Shown in pieces: positions 8,387 through 14,999 of a stretch of DNA of 22,049 nucleotides. Numbering within the stretch: position 1 is the first letter of the stretch; the number at the start of each line of letters is the position of its first letter. The notes below the pieces were generated by a model that did not search any database, was not told where the DNA came from, and saw only the letters and a list, made by a program, of their open reading frames with translations. Made by a program: the position numbers and the translations under genes. This DNA is from an uncultured Clostridia bacterium (lineage in GTDB: Bacteria; Bacillota; Clostridia; Oscillospirales; CAG-272). Where the stretch lies: contig CANQMJ010000026.1 in NCBI GenBank assembly GCA_947624945.1, positions 1 through 22,049 of the forward strand. The letters are read 5' to 3'.

Positions 8387-8421
8387 GCGGCGTACGCCGC
8401 GTCATCTTTAGCCGCGCTAAA
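8387..8421. promoter_or_regulatory. Two adjacent palindromes upstream of the XRE regulator promoter
   Basis: A perfect 14-nt palindrome (8387-8400, GCGGCGTACGCCGC) and a 15-nt dyad (8407-8421, TTTAGC-CGC-GCTAAA) lie side by side, ending 22 bp before the -35 of the regulator gene. They are outside the repeat element. They could be operator sites, for example for autoregulation; this is inference from position and symmetry only. Confidence 0.35.
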
Positions 8422-8443
8422 GTCCGACATTTGAAACGCTGGC

Positions 8444-8471
8444 TTGCATTATCGTGTCCGTGTGGTAAAAT
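8444..8471 (+). promoter_or_regulatory. Promoter of the XRE-family regulator
   Basis: TTGCAT (8444-8449) and TAAAAT (8466-8471) with a 16-bp spacer lie 48 bp before the start codon at 8519. The spacing and -10 are good; the -35 is moderate. Confidence 0.55.
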
Positions 8472-8518
8472 AAAATCAACAAAGGCGCTTTTGAATAAAA
8501 CCAGTGAGGGATAAACAC

Positions 8519-9610
8519 ATGACAACGATAGGACAAACGATAAAAACTCTTCGCCGCGAACGCGGCATAACGCAGGAACAGCTTGCCGAATATCTCGGGC
8601 TGACCCCGTCGGCGATATCTCAGTGGGAGACAGACCGAGTTTTGCCCGACGTGTCGCAGATACCGGTGCTTTCAAATATCTTCGGCGTTTCCGCCGACGT
8701 GCTGCTCGGCATCGACGTCGACCACAGGGAGGAGGCGATAGACACGATCGCGGAGGAGGCGCGCAAGCTATATTACGCGGGCAAATACGGCGAATGTGCC
8801 GACTACCTGCGCGGACAGCTTGCCGTGTACCCGACGTCGCACAAGCTGATGACGGAGCTTGCGGACGCGCTTCTTTTGTCAGGCGGCGGCACCGACGAGA
8901 TCGTGAAGCTTTGCCGGCACGTGCTCGCGGCGAGCACCGACACCGATGTGCGCGACCGTGCCGTAAGCACGCTCTGCTATGCGTACAGAAACGACCGCAA
9001 TGTCGGCGAAATACGTGCTCTTTCGCCGCAGATGAGCCGCGCGTACTGCTCGCGCGAGGAGCTCCTCATGAATTGCGCGGGTCTTTTCCCCGAGGATGAG
9101 AAAAAGAAGATCATACACGACAACATGAACTTCTGCCTTATCCGCGTCGTCGACGGGATGATACGATTCGCAAGTATGAAGCACGACGGCGGCGATGACT
9201 ATATTTTCACCGACAGCGAGCGCATGGAGCTTCTCCGTTCCGCAATAGCGGTGACGAACAGCGTCTATGTCGACGGCGACTATTTCTTCGACGCGCAGTT
9301 CGTCGAGCAGGCGTATTTTGATCTTGCCGAAATACAGCTCGCGCGCGGCGAATATGACGGCGCGCTCGACAGCCTTGAGGCGGCCGCATCGTGCGCCGTC
9401 CATTTCGACACATACGACCCCGACGCGCCGCACACATCTCCCGCGTTCCGCGGCTGCGTCGACGGCGGCTGGATCATGGACGAAAACGGCAATCGCTCGC
9501 GTCAGCTGCTCGACGATCTCGACGGCGCGGCGTTCGACGCGGTACGCGGCGACGACAGATTTGCGCGGATAAAGACGAAGTTAGCATCGTATGCAAAGAT
9601 GCCGGAGTAA
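8519..9610 (+). CDS. XRE-family helix-turn-helix transcriptional regulator with a long C-terminal helical region
   Basis: 363 aa from the ATG at 8519; a GAGGG ribosome site lies eight bases upstream, so the in-frame GTG at 8504 is rejected as a start. Residues about 4-62 form a Cro/C1-type HTH (TLRRERGITQEQLAEYLGL, then SAISQWETDR as recognition helix and a DVSQIPVLSNIFGVSADVLLG tail), a DNA-binding domain. Residues about 70-360 are rich in short helices with TPR-like texture (ARKLYYAGKYGECADYL; AEIQLARGEYDGALDSL) and probably form a sensing or protein-interaction region. The gene stands alone between repeat copy A and a convergent operon, with its own promoter and terminator. Two palindromes upstream may be its operators. 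The effector and targets are unknown. Confidence 0.85.
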   Translation: MTTIGQTIKTLRRERGITQEQLAEYLGLTPSAISQWETDRVLPDVSQIPVLSNIFGVSADVLLGIDVDHREEAIDTIAEEARKLYYAGKYGECADYLRGQLAVYPTSHKLMTELADALLLSGGGTDEIVKLCRHVLAASTDTDVRDRAVSTLCYAYRNDRNVGEIRALSPQMSRAYCSREELLMNCAGLFPEDEKKKIIHDNMNFCLIRVVDGMIRFASMKHDGGDDYIFTDSERMELLRSAIAVTNSVYVDGDYFFDAQFVEQAYFDLAEIQLARGEYDGALDSLEAAASCAVHFDTYDPDAPHTSPAFRGCVDGGWIMDENGNRSRQLLDDLDGAAFDAVRGDDRFARIKTKLASYAKMPE

Positions 9611-9635
9611 GTATAAACAAGGCATGAAAAAGCAC

Positions 9636-9668
9636 CGAGGGAAGCCTGTCACAAAAAGGCTTCCCTCG
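9636..9668. terminator. Bidirectional terminator between the XRE regulator and the ireB operon
   Basis: A perfect 12-bp stem (9636-9647 with 9657-9668) with a 9-nt loop sits between convergent genes. On the minus strand a TTTTT run follows four bases after the stem. On the plus strand there is no good T run, so termination is better supported for the minus-strand operon. Confidence 0.7.
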
Positions 9669-9720
9669 AAACGTATATTCGGGTTGTCAAATTAAATGTT
9701 GTCGCGGCATATTTACCGCG

Positions 9721-9752
9721 CACGGCTCATTCGTCTGCGGTGCAGTCGCCCC
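9721..9752 (-). repeat. Short sequence resembling an arm fragment of the repeat element
   Basis: CACGGCTC (9721-9728) and a 16-nt stretch at 9737-9752 match boxes in the left arm of copy A (7693-7700 and 7721-7736), the longer one with a single mismatch, but with different spacing between boxes. It abuts the stop codon of the S11 gene. It may be a remnant of the repeat or chance similarity. Confidence 0.35.
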
Positions 9753-11132
9753 TTACGAATACCTGCCGCGGTACTTGGTCTTATTGTGCAGGTACACGGC
9801 TTTGCCGAGCACGAACAGCACCGTCAGCACGACGGCGGATATGACGGCGGCGATGAAGAATCTTCCCGTCGCAAACGATTTTATCTCTTCGAGCGTGTAC
9901 AAAAAGTCACTGCGCGCGACCGCGACAGTCGTAACAAGGTCGACGTTGCCCACGATCTCGTCATTGTATAGCACGGTCAGAACTCCCGCGACCTGTCCCT
10001 CCGCGACGGGAGCGGTCAGCGAATCCGAATTCGTCTTGCGGCTGCGCGTAACCTCTTTTTCAATGTCGGTGCTTGTCGGCAGATACAGAGTCAGCGACCC
10101 CGCCGTCACGAGCTGTACGTAATCCGTCGTACCCGACATCGTAACGGGTATTTCCGTTATGAGCTCACCCTCCTCGACGAGCGTGATATTTGCGTACGAT
10201 TCGAACGCGTAATCGAGCAGCTTCGCCGCCTCAGTGTACGAGTAGACGACGTCGTTTTCCTCGTCCTCGTCGGCGCCCATAACGATCGCAAGATACGACA
10301 GTCCGTCTCGCTGCGCCGTCGTGACGACGCAGTAGCCGCCTATCGACGTCGCGCCCGCGTTCATGCCGGCGGCGTCATCATAAAAGTAGCGGCTGTCTGG
10401 ACGGACGAGAGAATTGCGGTTGTAGACGTTTCTGTACTGACTCTTGTTCGTATCGGGGATCACGTACTTTGACGTCGATGTCATTTCCATAAAGAGCGGC
10501 ATTTTATACGCTGCGAGCGCTATTTTTGCCGTATCAGACACGGACGTGTACATGTTGTCGTCGTGGATGCCGGACGGATTCGTGTAATGCGTCGATTTCG
10601 CGCCGAGTTCTTCGGCGCGCTCGTTCATCATCACGACGAAATCGGACACAGAACCCGCGATGCGGACCGCGAGTATCGCCGCCGCGTCGTTGGCGCCGCC
10701 GACGAGAAGGGCGTACAGGAGCGATTCGACGGTCAGTTCCTCGCCGACCTCAAATCCGACCGAGTTGCCGGACACGTCGCGGAGCATATCGTCTGTCACC
10801 GTTATGACCTCATCGAGATTATTGCCGAGCTGTTCGATCGCGATGATGCCGACCATGATTTTGACGGTAGACGTCGGGTATACGACCTCGTCGACGCGGT
10901 ACGAGAGCGCGGCAAAGTCGTTTTCAATGTTGTACAGGTACGCGGCCTGTATTTTGTCCGTCGCAAGCTCCGCGTCCTCGGGCGTCGCCGCGTCGCGGCT
11001 GCTTATGGCGGATACGTTCGACGACGGCGCGGACAGAAAAAACGCCGTCAGCGAAAATAAAAAAGACGCGCACAAAAAAGCCGACACCGATGCGGCGAGT
11101 CTTTGGCGCGTTTTATTTTTTGCGTTCGTCAT
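9753..11132 (-). CDS. S11 (D-alanyl-D-alanine carboxypeptidase) family protein with altered active-site motifs
   Basis: 459 aa. An N-terminal signal-type hydrophobic segment spans about 13-34, the peptidase S11 domain about 55-315, a PBP5_C-like beta domain about 320-410, and a C-terminal membrane helix about 425-447 with a short basic cytoplasmic tail. The protein is therefore anchored and faces the cell wall. The nucleophile motif SxxK is present as STVK (S88, K91). Two other hallmark motifs deviate: the position of SxN reads GAN (146-148, in VGGANDAA), and KTG reads NAG (258-260, in GMNAGATSIGGYC). Known members trim the terminal D-Ala of peptidoglycan stem peptides; with these changes the activity may be reduced, changed or lost. 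The gene is last in the ireB operon; its ATG overlaps the riboflavin-kinase stop by four bases and a GGAG lies about 11 nt upstream. Confidence 0.85.
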   Translation of the reverse strand: MTNAKNKTRQRLAASVSAFLCASFLFSLTAFFLSAPSSNVSAISSRDAATPEDAELATDKIQAAYLYNIENDFAALSYRVDEVVYPTSTVKIMVGIIAIEQLGNNLDEVITVTDDMLRDVSGNSVGFEVGEELTVESLLYALLVGGANDAAAILAVRIAGSVSDFVVMMNERAEELGAKSTHYTNPSGIHDDNMYTSVSDTAKIALAAYKMPLFMEMTSTSKYVIPDTNKSQYRNVYNRNSLVRPDSRYFYDDAAGMNAGATSIGGYCVVTTAQRDGLSYLAIVMGADEDEENDVVYSYTEAAKLLDYAFESYANITLVEEGELITEIPVTMSGTTDYVQLVTAGSLTLYLPTSTDIEKEVTRSRKTNSDSLTAPVAEGQVAGVLTVLYNDEIVGNVDLVTTVAVARSDFLYTLEEIKSFATGRFFIAAVISAVVLTVLFVLGKAVYLHNKTKYRGRYS

Positions 11133-11512
11133 AGTCCGAAATACTCCTTCGCACCTTCGATATCGCGTGCAAGCTGTGAGGCAAGCTCCGCCTCCGAGTC
11201 AAATCTTGTCTCCGCGCGGCTGAAACAGAGCAGCGACGTTGTGACGTCGACCCCGTAAATGTCGCGGTCAAGTCCGAATATATACGTTTCACAGAGAAGC
11301 GCGCCGCCGTCCTCGACCGTCGGCTTAACGCCGAGATTTGACACCGCGCAGTACGAAACGCCGTCGACCTCGCAGCGCGAATAATAGACCCCTCGGGAAA
11401 GCGACGCCGCAGATGCGGGCGGCGTCTGATTTATCGTCGGGAAACCGAGCGTCCGTCCGAGTCGGCGGCCGTGTATGACCGGCGACGTGAAGGTGAAAAG
11501 AGCGTCCGTCAT
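11129..11512 (-). CDS. Stand-alone riboflavin kinase (RibF C-terminal domain)
   Basis: 127 aa from the ATG at 11512, which overlaps the TGA of the preceding reductase in an ATGA pair. The N-terminal signature GRRLGRTLGFPTIN (about residues 15-28) is the flavokinase GxxxGRxxGxPTxN motif. Later segments (GVYYSRCEVDG, AVSNLGVKPTV, IFGLDRDIYG, FDSEAELASQLARDIEGA) follow the RibF kinase domain closely. Family function: ATP-dependent phosphorylation of riboflavin to FMN in the cytoplasm. Most bacterial RibF proteins carry an N-terminal FAD synthetase domain; here it is wholly absent, leaving a kinase of roughly the domain's usual length. Ribosome site is weak, consistent with translational coupling to the reductase. 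It could be a secondary FMN supplier for a flavoprotein, or a regulatory paralogue of the housekeeping RibF. Confidence 0.85.
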   Translation of the reverse strand: MTDALFTFTSPVIHGRRLGRTLGFPTINQTPPASAASLSRGVYYSRCEVDGVSYCAVSNLGVKPTVEDGGALLCETYIFGLDRDIYGVDVTTSLLCFSRAETRFDSEAELASQLARDIEGAKEYFGL

Positions 11513-12462
11513 ATTACTTTTATCGCGAACACGGGGCAGACGGGGACGCAGTAACCGCAAAGGCGGCACTTGTCATGGTCGCACATCGTCGTCACGCCCT
11601 CGACGTAGAGCGCATGGCTGCGGCAGCGGTCGACGCAGGCGTGACAGCCTATGCAGTAATCCTCGATTATGAGGCGGCGGCGCTTTAAGCGCAGCGCACG
11701 GTCCGCCTCCGGCGGAAACTGCCGCGATTCGAAAAACGCGATGTTCGCGTCGACCTCCGTCTCCGACTGCATGCCGACGGCGACTGCGTCGACGCACGGT
11801 GTGTCGAGCACATAATTAAACGCGTCGGCGGCTTCGGCGAAAAGATGACCGCCGCCGAGCGGCTTCATCGCGAATATGCCGATGCCTGCCGCCTTCGCGT
11901 CCTCCATCGCGGCGCGCATATCGTCGGCGCTGCCGTCCGTTATGCCGACAGAGCGCATATTGTATATCGGATGTACGACGTCGAGAGGCAGACCGAGCTT
12001 AAGTACGCCGCGTATGAGCGCGACGTTATGCGTCGACGCGCCGACGGCGCGTATTATGCCGCGCTCGCGGCACTCGAACAGATACTCGAGCGCCTCTCTG
12101 TGACCGCGGAGCGTGTGCTCGCTCTCCTGCTCGTGCAGCATGAATATGTCGATGACGTCGCGGTCGAGAGCGCTCCGCGCCTGCTCGACGGCTTCCCGCG
12201 CAAGCTCGCGGCTGTACGCGTACGTCTTAGTCGATATAACGACGTCGTTCGGATGCCCCGACTTTTGCAGAGCAAGCCTGATATAGTCGTAGTTTTCGTA
12301 AAGCTGCGCCGTGTCGATGAAGTTGACGCCGCGCGAAAGCGCGTAGGCGATTACTTCGGCGCCTCTTTCAAGCGGGAGATTTGCCTGGAGCTTCCCCACT
12401 GTGAGCGAGCCGAAGCATAGCTTTGATACGGTGATGTCGGGCGTCAGGTTTACGTATTCCAT
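11509..12462 (-). CDS. Aldo/keto reductase with C-terminal 2x[4Fe-4S] ferredoxin domain
   Basis: 317 aa. Residues about 1-250 are an aldo/keto reductase TIM barrel with the catalytic tetrad visible: D50 and Y55 (NFIDTAQLYEN), K79 (STKTY) and H110 (FMLHEQ). A C-terminal ferredoxin-like part (about 262-317) has two cysteine sets, C270/C273/C276/C280 and C299/C302/C305/C309, each CxxCxxCxxxC, for two [4Fe-4S] clusters. Such fusions are known from anaerobes and probably exchange electrons with ferredoxin rather than depending only on NADPH (inference); the substrate is unknown. The start at 12462 shares one base with the ireB stop (TGATG), and its own stop overlaps the riboflavin kinase start, so translation of the operon is coupled. 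Confidence 0.9.
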   Translation of the reverse strand: MEYVNLTPDITVSKLCFGSLTVGKLQANLPLERGAEVIAYALSRGVNFIDTAQLYENYDYIRLALQKSGHPNDVVISTKTYAYSRELAREAVEQARSALDRDVIDIFMLHEQESEHTLRGHREALEYLFECRERGIIRAVGASTHNVALIRGVLKLGLPLDVVHPIYNMRSVGITDGSADDMRAAMEDAKAAGIGIFAMKPLGGGHLFAEAADAFNYVLDTPCVDAVAVGMQSETEVDANIAFFESRQFPPEADRALRLKRRRLIIEDYCIGCHACVDRCRSHALYVEGVTTMCDHDKCRLCGYCVPVCPVFAIKVI

Positions 12463-12716
12463 CAGACGTTAAGATAGCATCTCACGAGCTCATTCAAGAG
12501 CTCGTCGCGGTCGATGCGCCTGATGAGAGCGCGGGCGCCGTTGTGGTTTGTGATATACGTCGGGTCCTCGGAGAGGATATAGCCGACTATCTGGTTTATG
12601 GGGTTGTAGCCCTTCTCGACGAGCGCACGGTATACGTCGCCGAGTATCTCGCGCATCTCGCGGTCATCGCGGTTAGACGCTGAAAATGTCAGGGTGTCCG
12701 ACTTGATGTCCTTCAT
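12462..12716 (-). CDS. ireB: IreB family regulatory phosphoprotein (UPF0297)
   Basis: 84 aa, full length for the family. The signature block EKGYNPINQIVGYILSEDP (about 35-53) followed by YITNHNGARALIRRIDRDELL is diagnostic for IreB/YrzL. In Enterococcus faecalis IreB is phosphorylated on N-terminal threonines by the PASTA kinase IreK and restrains cephalosporin resistance; here T8 and T10 in the N-terminal DTLTF segment are the plausible equivalents. In many Firmicutes ireB precedes ruvX and yrzB; here it heads an operon with a reductase, a riboflavin kinase and an S11 protein, which is an unusual arrangement. It has a well-formed promoter at 12770-12798 and a weak AAGG ribosome site. Confidence 0.93.
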   Translation of the reverse strand: MKDIKSDTLTFSASNRDDREMREILGDVYRALVEKGYNPINQIVGYILSEDPTYITNHNGARALIRRIDRDELLNELVRCYLNV

Positions 12717-12769
12717 TTTGGTGTACCTTGTTTCGGTGATTATTTTCGGAAAAATTATTTCCCGTTTAC

Positions 12770-12798
12770 ATTATACAATAGTGTACGCCTTTTTTCAA
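12770..12798 (-). promoter_or_regulatory. ireB: Promoter of the ireB operon
   Basis: On the minus strand TTGAAA (12793-12798) and a perfect TATAAT (12770-12775) are 17 bp apart, giving a leader of about 45 nt before the ireB start. The -35 lies 36 bp beyond the end of the upstream ATPase gene, so the operon is independently transcribed. Confidence 0.75.
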
Positions 12799-12834
12799 GA
12801 GGGATTTTCATGCGCGAGTGGGAATTTATCGTAT

Positions 12835-13314
12835 TTATTCCTCGACTAAAACGTCGGCCTCGCCGTCCTCGGGCGGCTCGAAAAGCGAGCAGAATTTCGC
12901 CATAAGTCCCTCGTCGACGAAATATGCGCGAACGGCGCCGCGTTCGACGTCAGCGTTTCGGTGCGATATGCGCGAGCGCCACTCGTCCTCCCCGACGCTG
13001 ATGTAGTGCAGCTCGCACGGGATACCGCGCGAGCGGAAATATTCGCGCGCCTCGTCGCGCGATCGGCGCGTCCAGAATCCCCAGTCGAGTATAGCGTCAA
13101 CGCCGGCGCCGACAACGGACGCGGCGAGCGAGAGCAGATACGACCGCGCGCGGGCGGAATATTTGTCGTGGTCGGCGCCCGCGTCGGGACCGAACATCGA
13201 GAGCATCAGCTCGTCGGCGGAGAGTATGACGGCGCGGTCGCCGCCGCGCAGCTTTTCCGCGTACGTTGTTTTGCCGCAGCACAGCCTGCCGCATATGAGT
13301 ATGACGCGCGCCAT
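12835..13314 (-). CDS. Small P-loop ATPase / kinase-like protein (AAA_33 or zeta-toxin-like fold)
   Basis: 159 aa. A Walker A motif GRLCCGKTT (9-17) at the extreme N-terminus follows a hydrophobic strand (ARVILIC). A second strand ending in LSADE (31-35) carries a likely acidic catalytic or Mg-binding residue. The motif ILDWGFWTRRSRDEAR (75-90) provides the second acidic strand and the Arg-rich lid typical of small kinases such as AAA_33 and chloramphenicol phosphotransferase-like proteins. The C-terminus is acidic (EPPEDGEADVLVEE). The family phosphorylates small molecules or nucleotides; no substrate can be named. The start is supported by a GGAG site about ten bases upstream and an own promoter. 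No antitoxin-like partner is adjacent, so a toxin role is not supported. Confidence 0.8.
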   Translation of the reverse strand: MARVILICGRLCCGKTTYAEKLRGGDRAVILSADELMLSMFGPDAGADHDKYSARARSYLLSLAASVVGAGVDAILDWGFWTRRSRDEAREYFRSRGIPCELHYISVGEDEWRSRISHRNADVERGAVRAYFVDEGLMAKFCSLFEPPEDGEADVLVEE

Positions 13315-13346
13315 AGTAAATATGCTCCTTTTTGTGTGATACTGTC

Positions 13347-13375
13347 ATTGTACACTATTTTCTACGGGTTTACAA
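13347..13375 (-). promoter_or_regulatory. Promoter of the small P-loop ATPase
   Basis: On the minus strand TTGTAA (13370-13375) and TACAAT (13347-13352) are 17 bp apart, about 35 nt before the start codon at 13314. It lies just outside repeat copy B. Confidence 0.65.
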
Positions 13376-13401
13376 GTTGCAGCCGACAAAGCTTTTCACC
13401 G

Positions 13402-14121
13402 CACTTTCCGCGAAGCGAAAACCGCCGCCAATAAAATAATGGCTACGAGCCGTAGGCTTTCAAGCGAACACTACGCGCACTTTGCTCGTGCGATGCTCGG
13501 CGCTGTCAGTTTCAAACGCAGACACGACGCTTAGACGGCGCAGTCGACGTGCCGCGTGCCGCAGGCTCCCCGCCCAGCCTGCGAACAACGCAATCCGTCT
13601 TATCCCCTCATCTGCCTATATTATGCCACATTTTTTCGTGATTTGTCGAGTGCTTTTCACAAATTTATGTATTTTTTGCTTTTCGCGTCATCGCTCACCC
13701 GTATCCAAACAAACATCTCCGCTCACCGCGGATGTTTATGCAGTCTGCTCCCACCGGCAGCTACCTTTGTTCACCTGACGTGGTGACGTCTTTCACATCG
13801 ACAAATTGGTTTTTGACAAGGGGGACTTTCTCGCAAGAAAGTCCCCCTTGTCGAACCCGAAAGAGGCTCCCGTGTGGCGTCGATGTGATTGAATCGGCGG
13901 CAAAAGAGGCAATAGGGCGCAGACCGCGTTATTACTTCCTGCGAACAGCTCCCTCGCGACGGGTCGATATCGCCGTCGAAACGTCGTGTCTGCGTCCGAC
14001 GATGGGAGTGTCGGGCACCGCACGAGTAAGGTGCGCGTAGGTGTGACCGGGAAGCCTTACGGCAGCAGTTCGTCGCTGACGCGCCGACCTGCGACACGTT
14101 TTCGCTTCGCGAAAAGTGTGG
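13402..14121 (-). repeat. Non-coding repeat element, copy B, inverted relative to copy A
   Basis: Between 13376 and 14182 there is no gene. Read on the minus strand, the sequence follows copy A: terminal TTTTCGC-GAA-GCGAAAA hairpin, the GACGCAGACACGACG and GCGAGGGAGCTGTTCGCAGG arm boxes, the ACACGGGAGCCTCTTTCGGG lead-in, the 17-bp hairpin, the GACGT..ACGTC and CCGC..GCGG dyads, an AT-rich promoter-like stretch (TCGACA-18 bp-CATAAT at 13620-13649), GATGAGGGGATAAGAC and the G-rich hairpin. The core is highly similar to copy A, while the arms diverge except at the boxes. The inner part of the 13402-13600 arm has lost the long perfect repeat, so this copy looks older or decayed. No clear target-site duplication is visible. 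Any reading frames here are shadows of the repeat. Confidence 0.85.
13815..13852. repeat. Perfect 17-bp core hairpin of repeat copy B
   Basis: Two 17-nt arms around a CGCA loop pair without mismatch. A TTTTT run precedes it on the plus strand. It is the counterpart of 7845-7882 in copy A, where one base pair is broken, so the stem has been largely preserved. Confidence 0.8.
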
Positions 14122-14182
14122 GCGCAGCCGCCACTTAGTCGATGAATCTGCAGAATAATGCGGCATCGTTTAGAAAAATTTT

Positions 14183-14830
14183 TTATTTGCAGAGCCATAC
14201 TATCGCGCGAGACAGTCTTCCGTCGGGGTCGCGGAAATGACCGCCCGGCTCGTTTCGGAAATATACGCTCTCCGCCGTCCCCTCGCATATCCGACGCGTC
14301 CGCTCCGTCGCCTCTGCGACCGTCGACATCAGCGGGTCGGTTGAGTTTTTCTCTCTGCCGCCGAGACTTATGTATATCTTCCCTTTCGGCGGATTTTTCT
14401 CGAGATATTCCGTCCACCCCGGGTACCACGCGGAGCCCGAACAGCTGCCGCAGCCGTCAAACGTCGTCTTCGTATGAAAATACATCGCGGCGAGTCCGCC
14501 GAGCGAATACCCGACGATATACGCGGCACCAAAACGGTGTTCGCTCCGCATGCTGTCGCGCATCTCGAAAACGCTCTTGCCGAACTCGTCCGCCCCGCCG
14601 GAAAAGCTGCGCCCGTTTCCCGTATCGGCGCGCCACGGCGTGTAGTCACGGTCCCAGTCGACATTTTGCGGCGCGGCGAGCCACATAGGCAGCGCGCCCT
14701 CTCCCAAAAGCTTACTTTTTAACTCGTCCGTTATCCCGCCGCCCGCGAGCACGACTGTGAGTGGTGCGCCGTCGACCGGCTCGCCGAAGCTCTCTATATT
14801 CCATCGCCGTCCGGCAAATTCCGCATCCAT
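14183..14830 (-). CDS. Alpha/beta-hydrolase fold esterase
   Basis: 215 aa from the ATG at 14830, chosen for a GGAGG site six bases upstream and because the longer frame has no ribosome site and crosses the promoter. The nucleophile elbow GYSLGG has S109 as catalytic Ser. H198 in the EPGGHF segment near the C-terminus is the likely catalytic His, and D165 (NSTDP) a candidate acid. The hydrophobic strand LTVVLAGGG (24-32) supplies the oxyanion region. No signal peptide is seen, so it is probably cytoplasmic. It resembles putative esterase/esterase D-like hydrolases that act on small acyl or acetyl esters; the substrate is unknown. It is divergent from the MATE gene, with separate promoters in the 169-bp gap between the two start codons. 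Confidence 0.8.
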   Translation of the reverse strand: MDAEFAGRRWNIESFGEPVDGAPLTVVLAGGGITDELKSKLLGEGALPMWLAAPQNVDWDRDYTPWRADTGNGRSFSGGADEFGKSVFEMRDSMRSEHRFGAAYIVGYSLGGLAAMYFHTKTTFDGCGSCSGSAWYPGWTEYLEKNPPKGKIYISLGGREKNSTDPLMSTVAEATERTRRICEGTAESVYFRNEPGGHFRDPDGRLSRAIVWLCK

Positions 14831-14861
14831 ACCCCGCCTCCGCGTCTTTTTTGACGTATAC

Positions 14862-14890
14862 ATTGTACCCCGTTTTACCTGCGCCGTCAA
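14862..14890 (-). promoter_or_regulatory. Promoter of the esterase
   Basis: On the minus strand TTGACG (14885-14890) and TACAAT (14862-14867) are separated by 17 bp, with a leader of about 25 nt. Confidence 0.65.
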
Positions 14891-14939
14891 TACCGCGCCG
14901 CCGACATGCGGCGAAACATGAAAAGCGTATTTCATCTAC

Positions 14940-14967
14940 TTGACTTTCTCATCCGCGCGAGTATAAT
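14940..14967 (+). promoter_or_regulatory. Promoter of the MATE efflux gene
   Basis: TTGACT (14940-14945) and perfect TATAAT (14962-14967) with a 16-bp spacer lie about 32 bp before the start codon. It is back-to-back with the esterase promoter. Confidence 0.7.
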
Positions 14968-14999
14968 TTATTTGAAATCAAGTAAAAAAGAGCGGTCAC

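Noticed and set aside
12835..13314. Zeta-toxin of a toxin-antitoxin pair
   Set aside because: The Walker A fold is compatible, but no small antitoxin gene adjoins it and it has its own promoter; a general P-loop kinase call is safer.
14183..14935. Longer esterase frame starting at 14935
   Set aside because: It would include the -35/-10 pair at 14862-14890 and has no ribosome site; the ATG at 14830 follows GGAGG.
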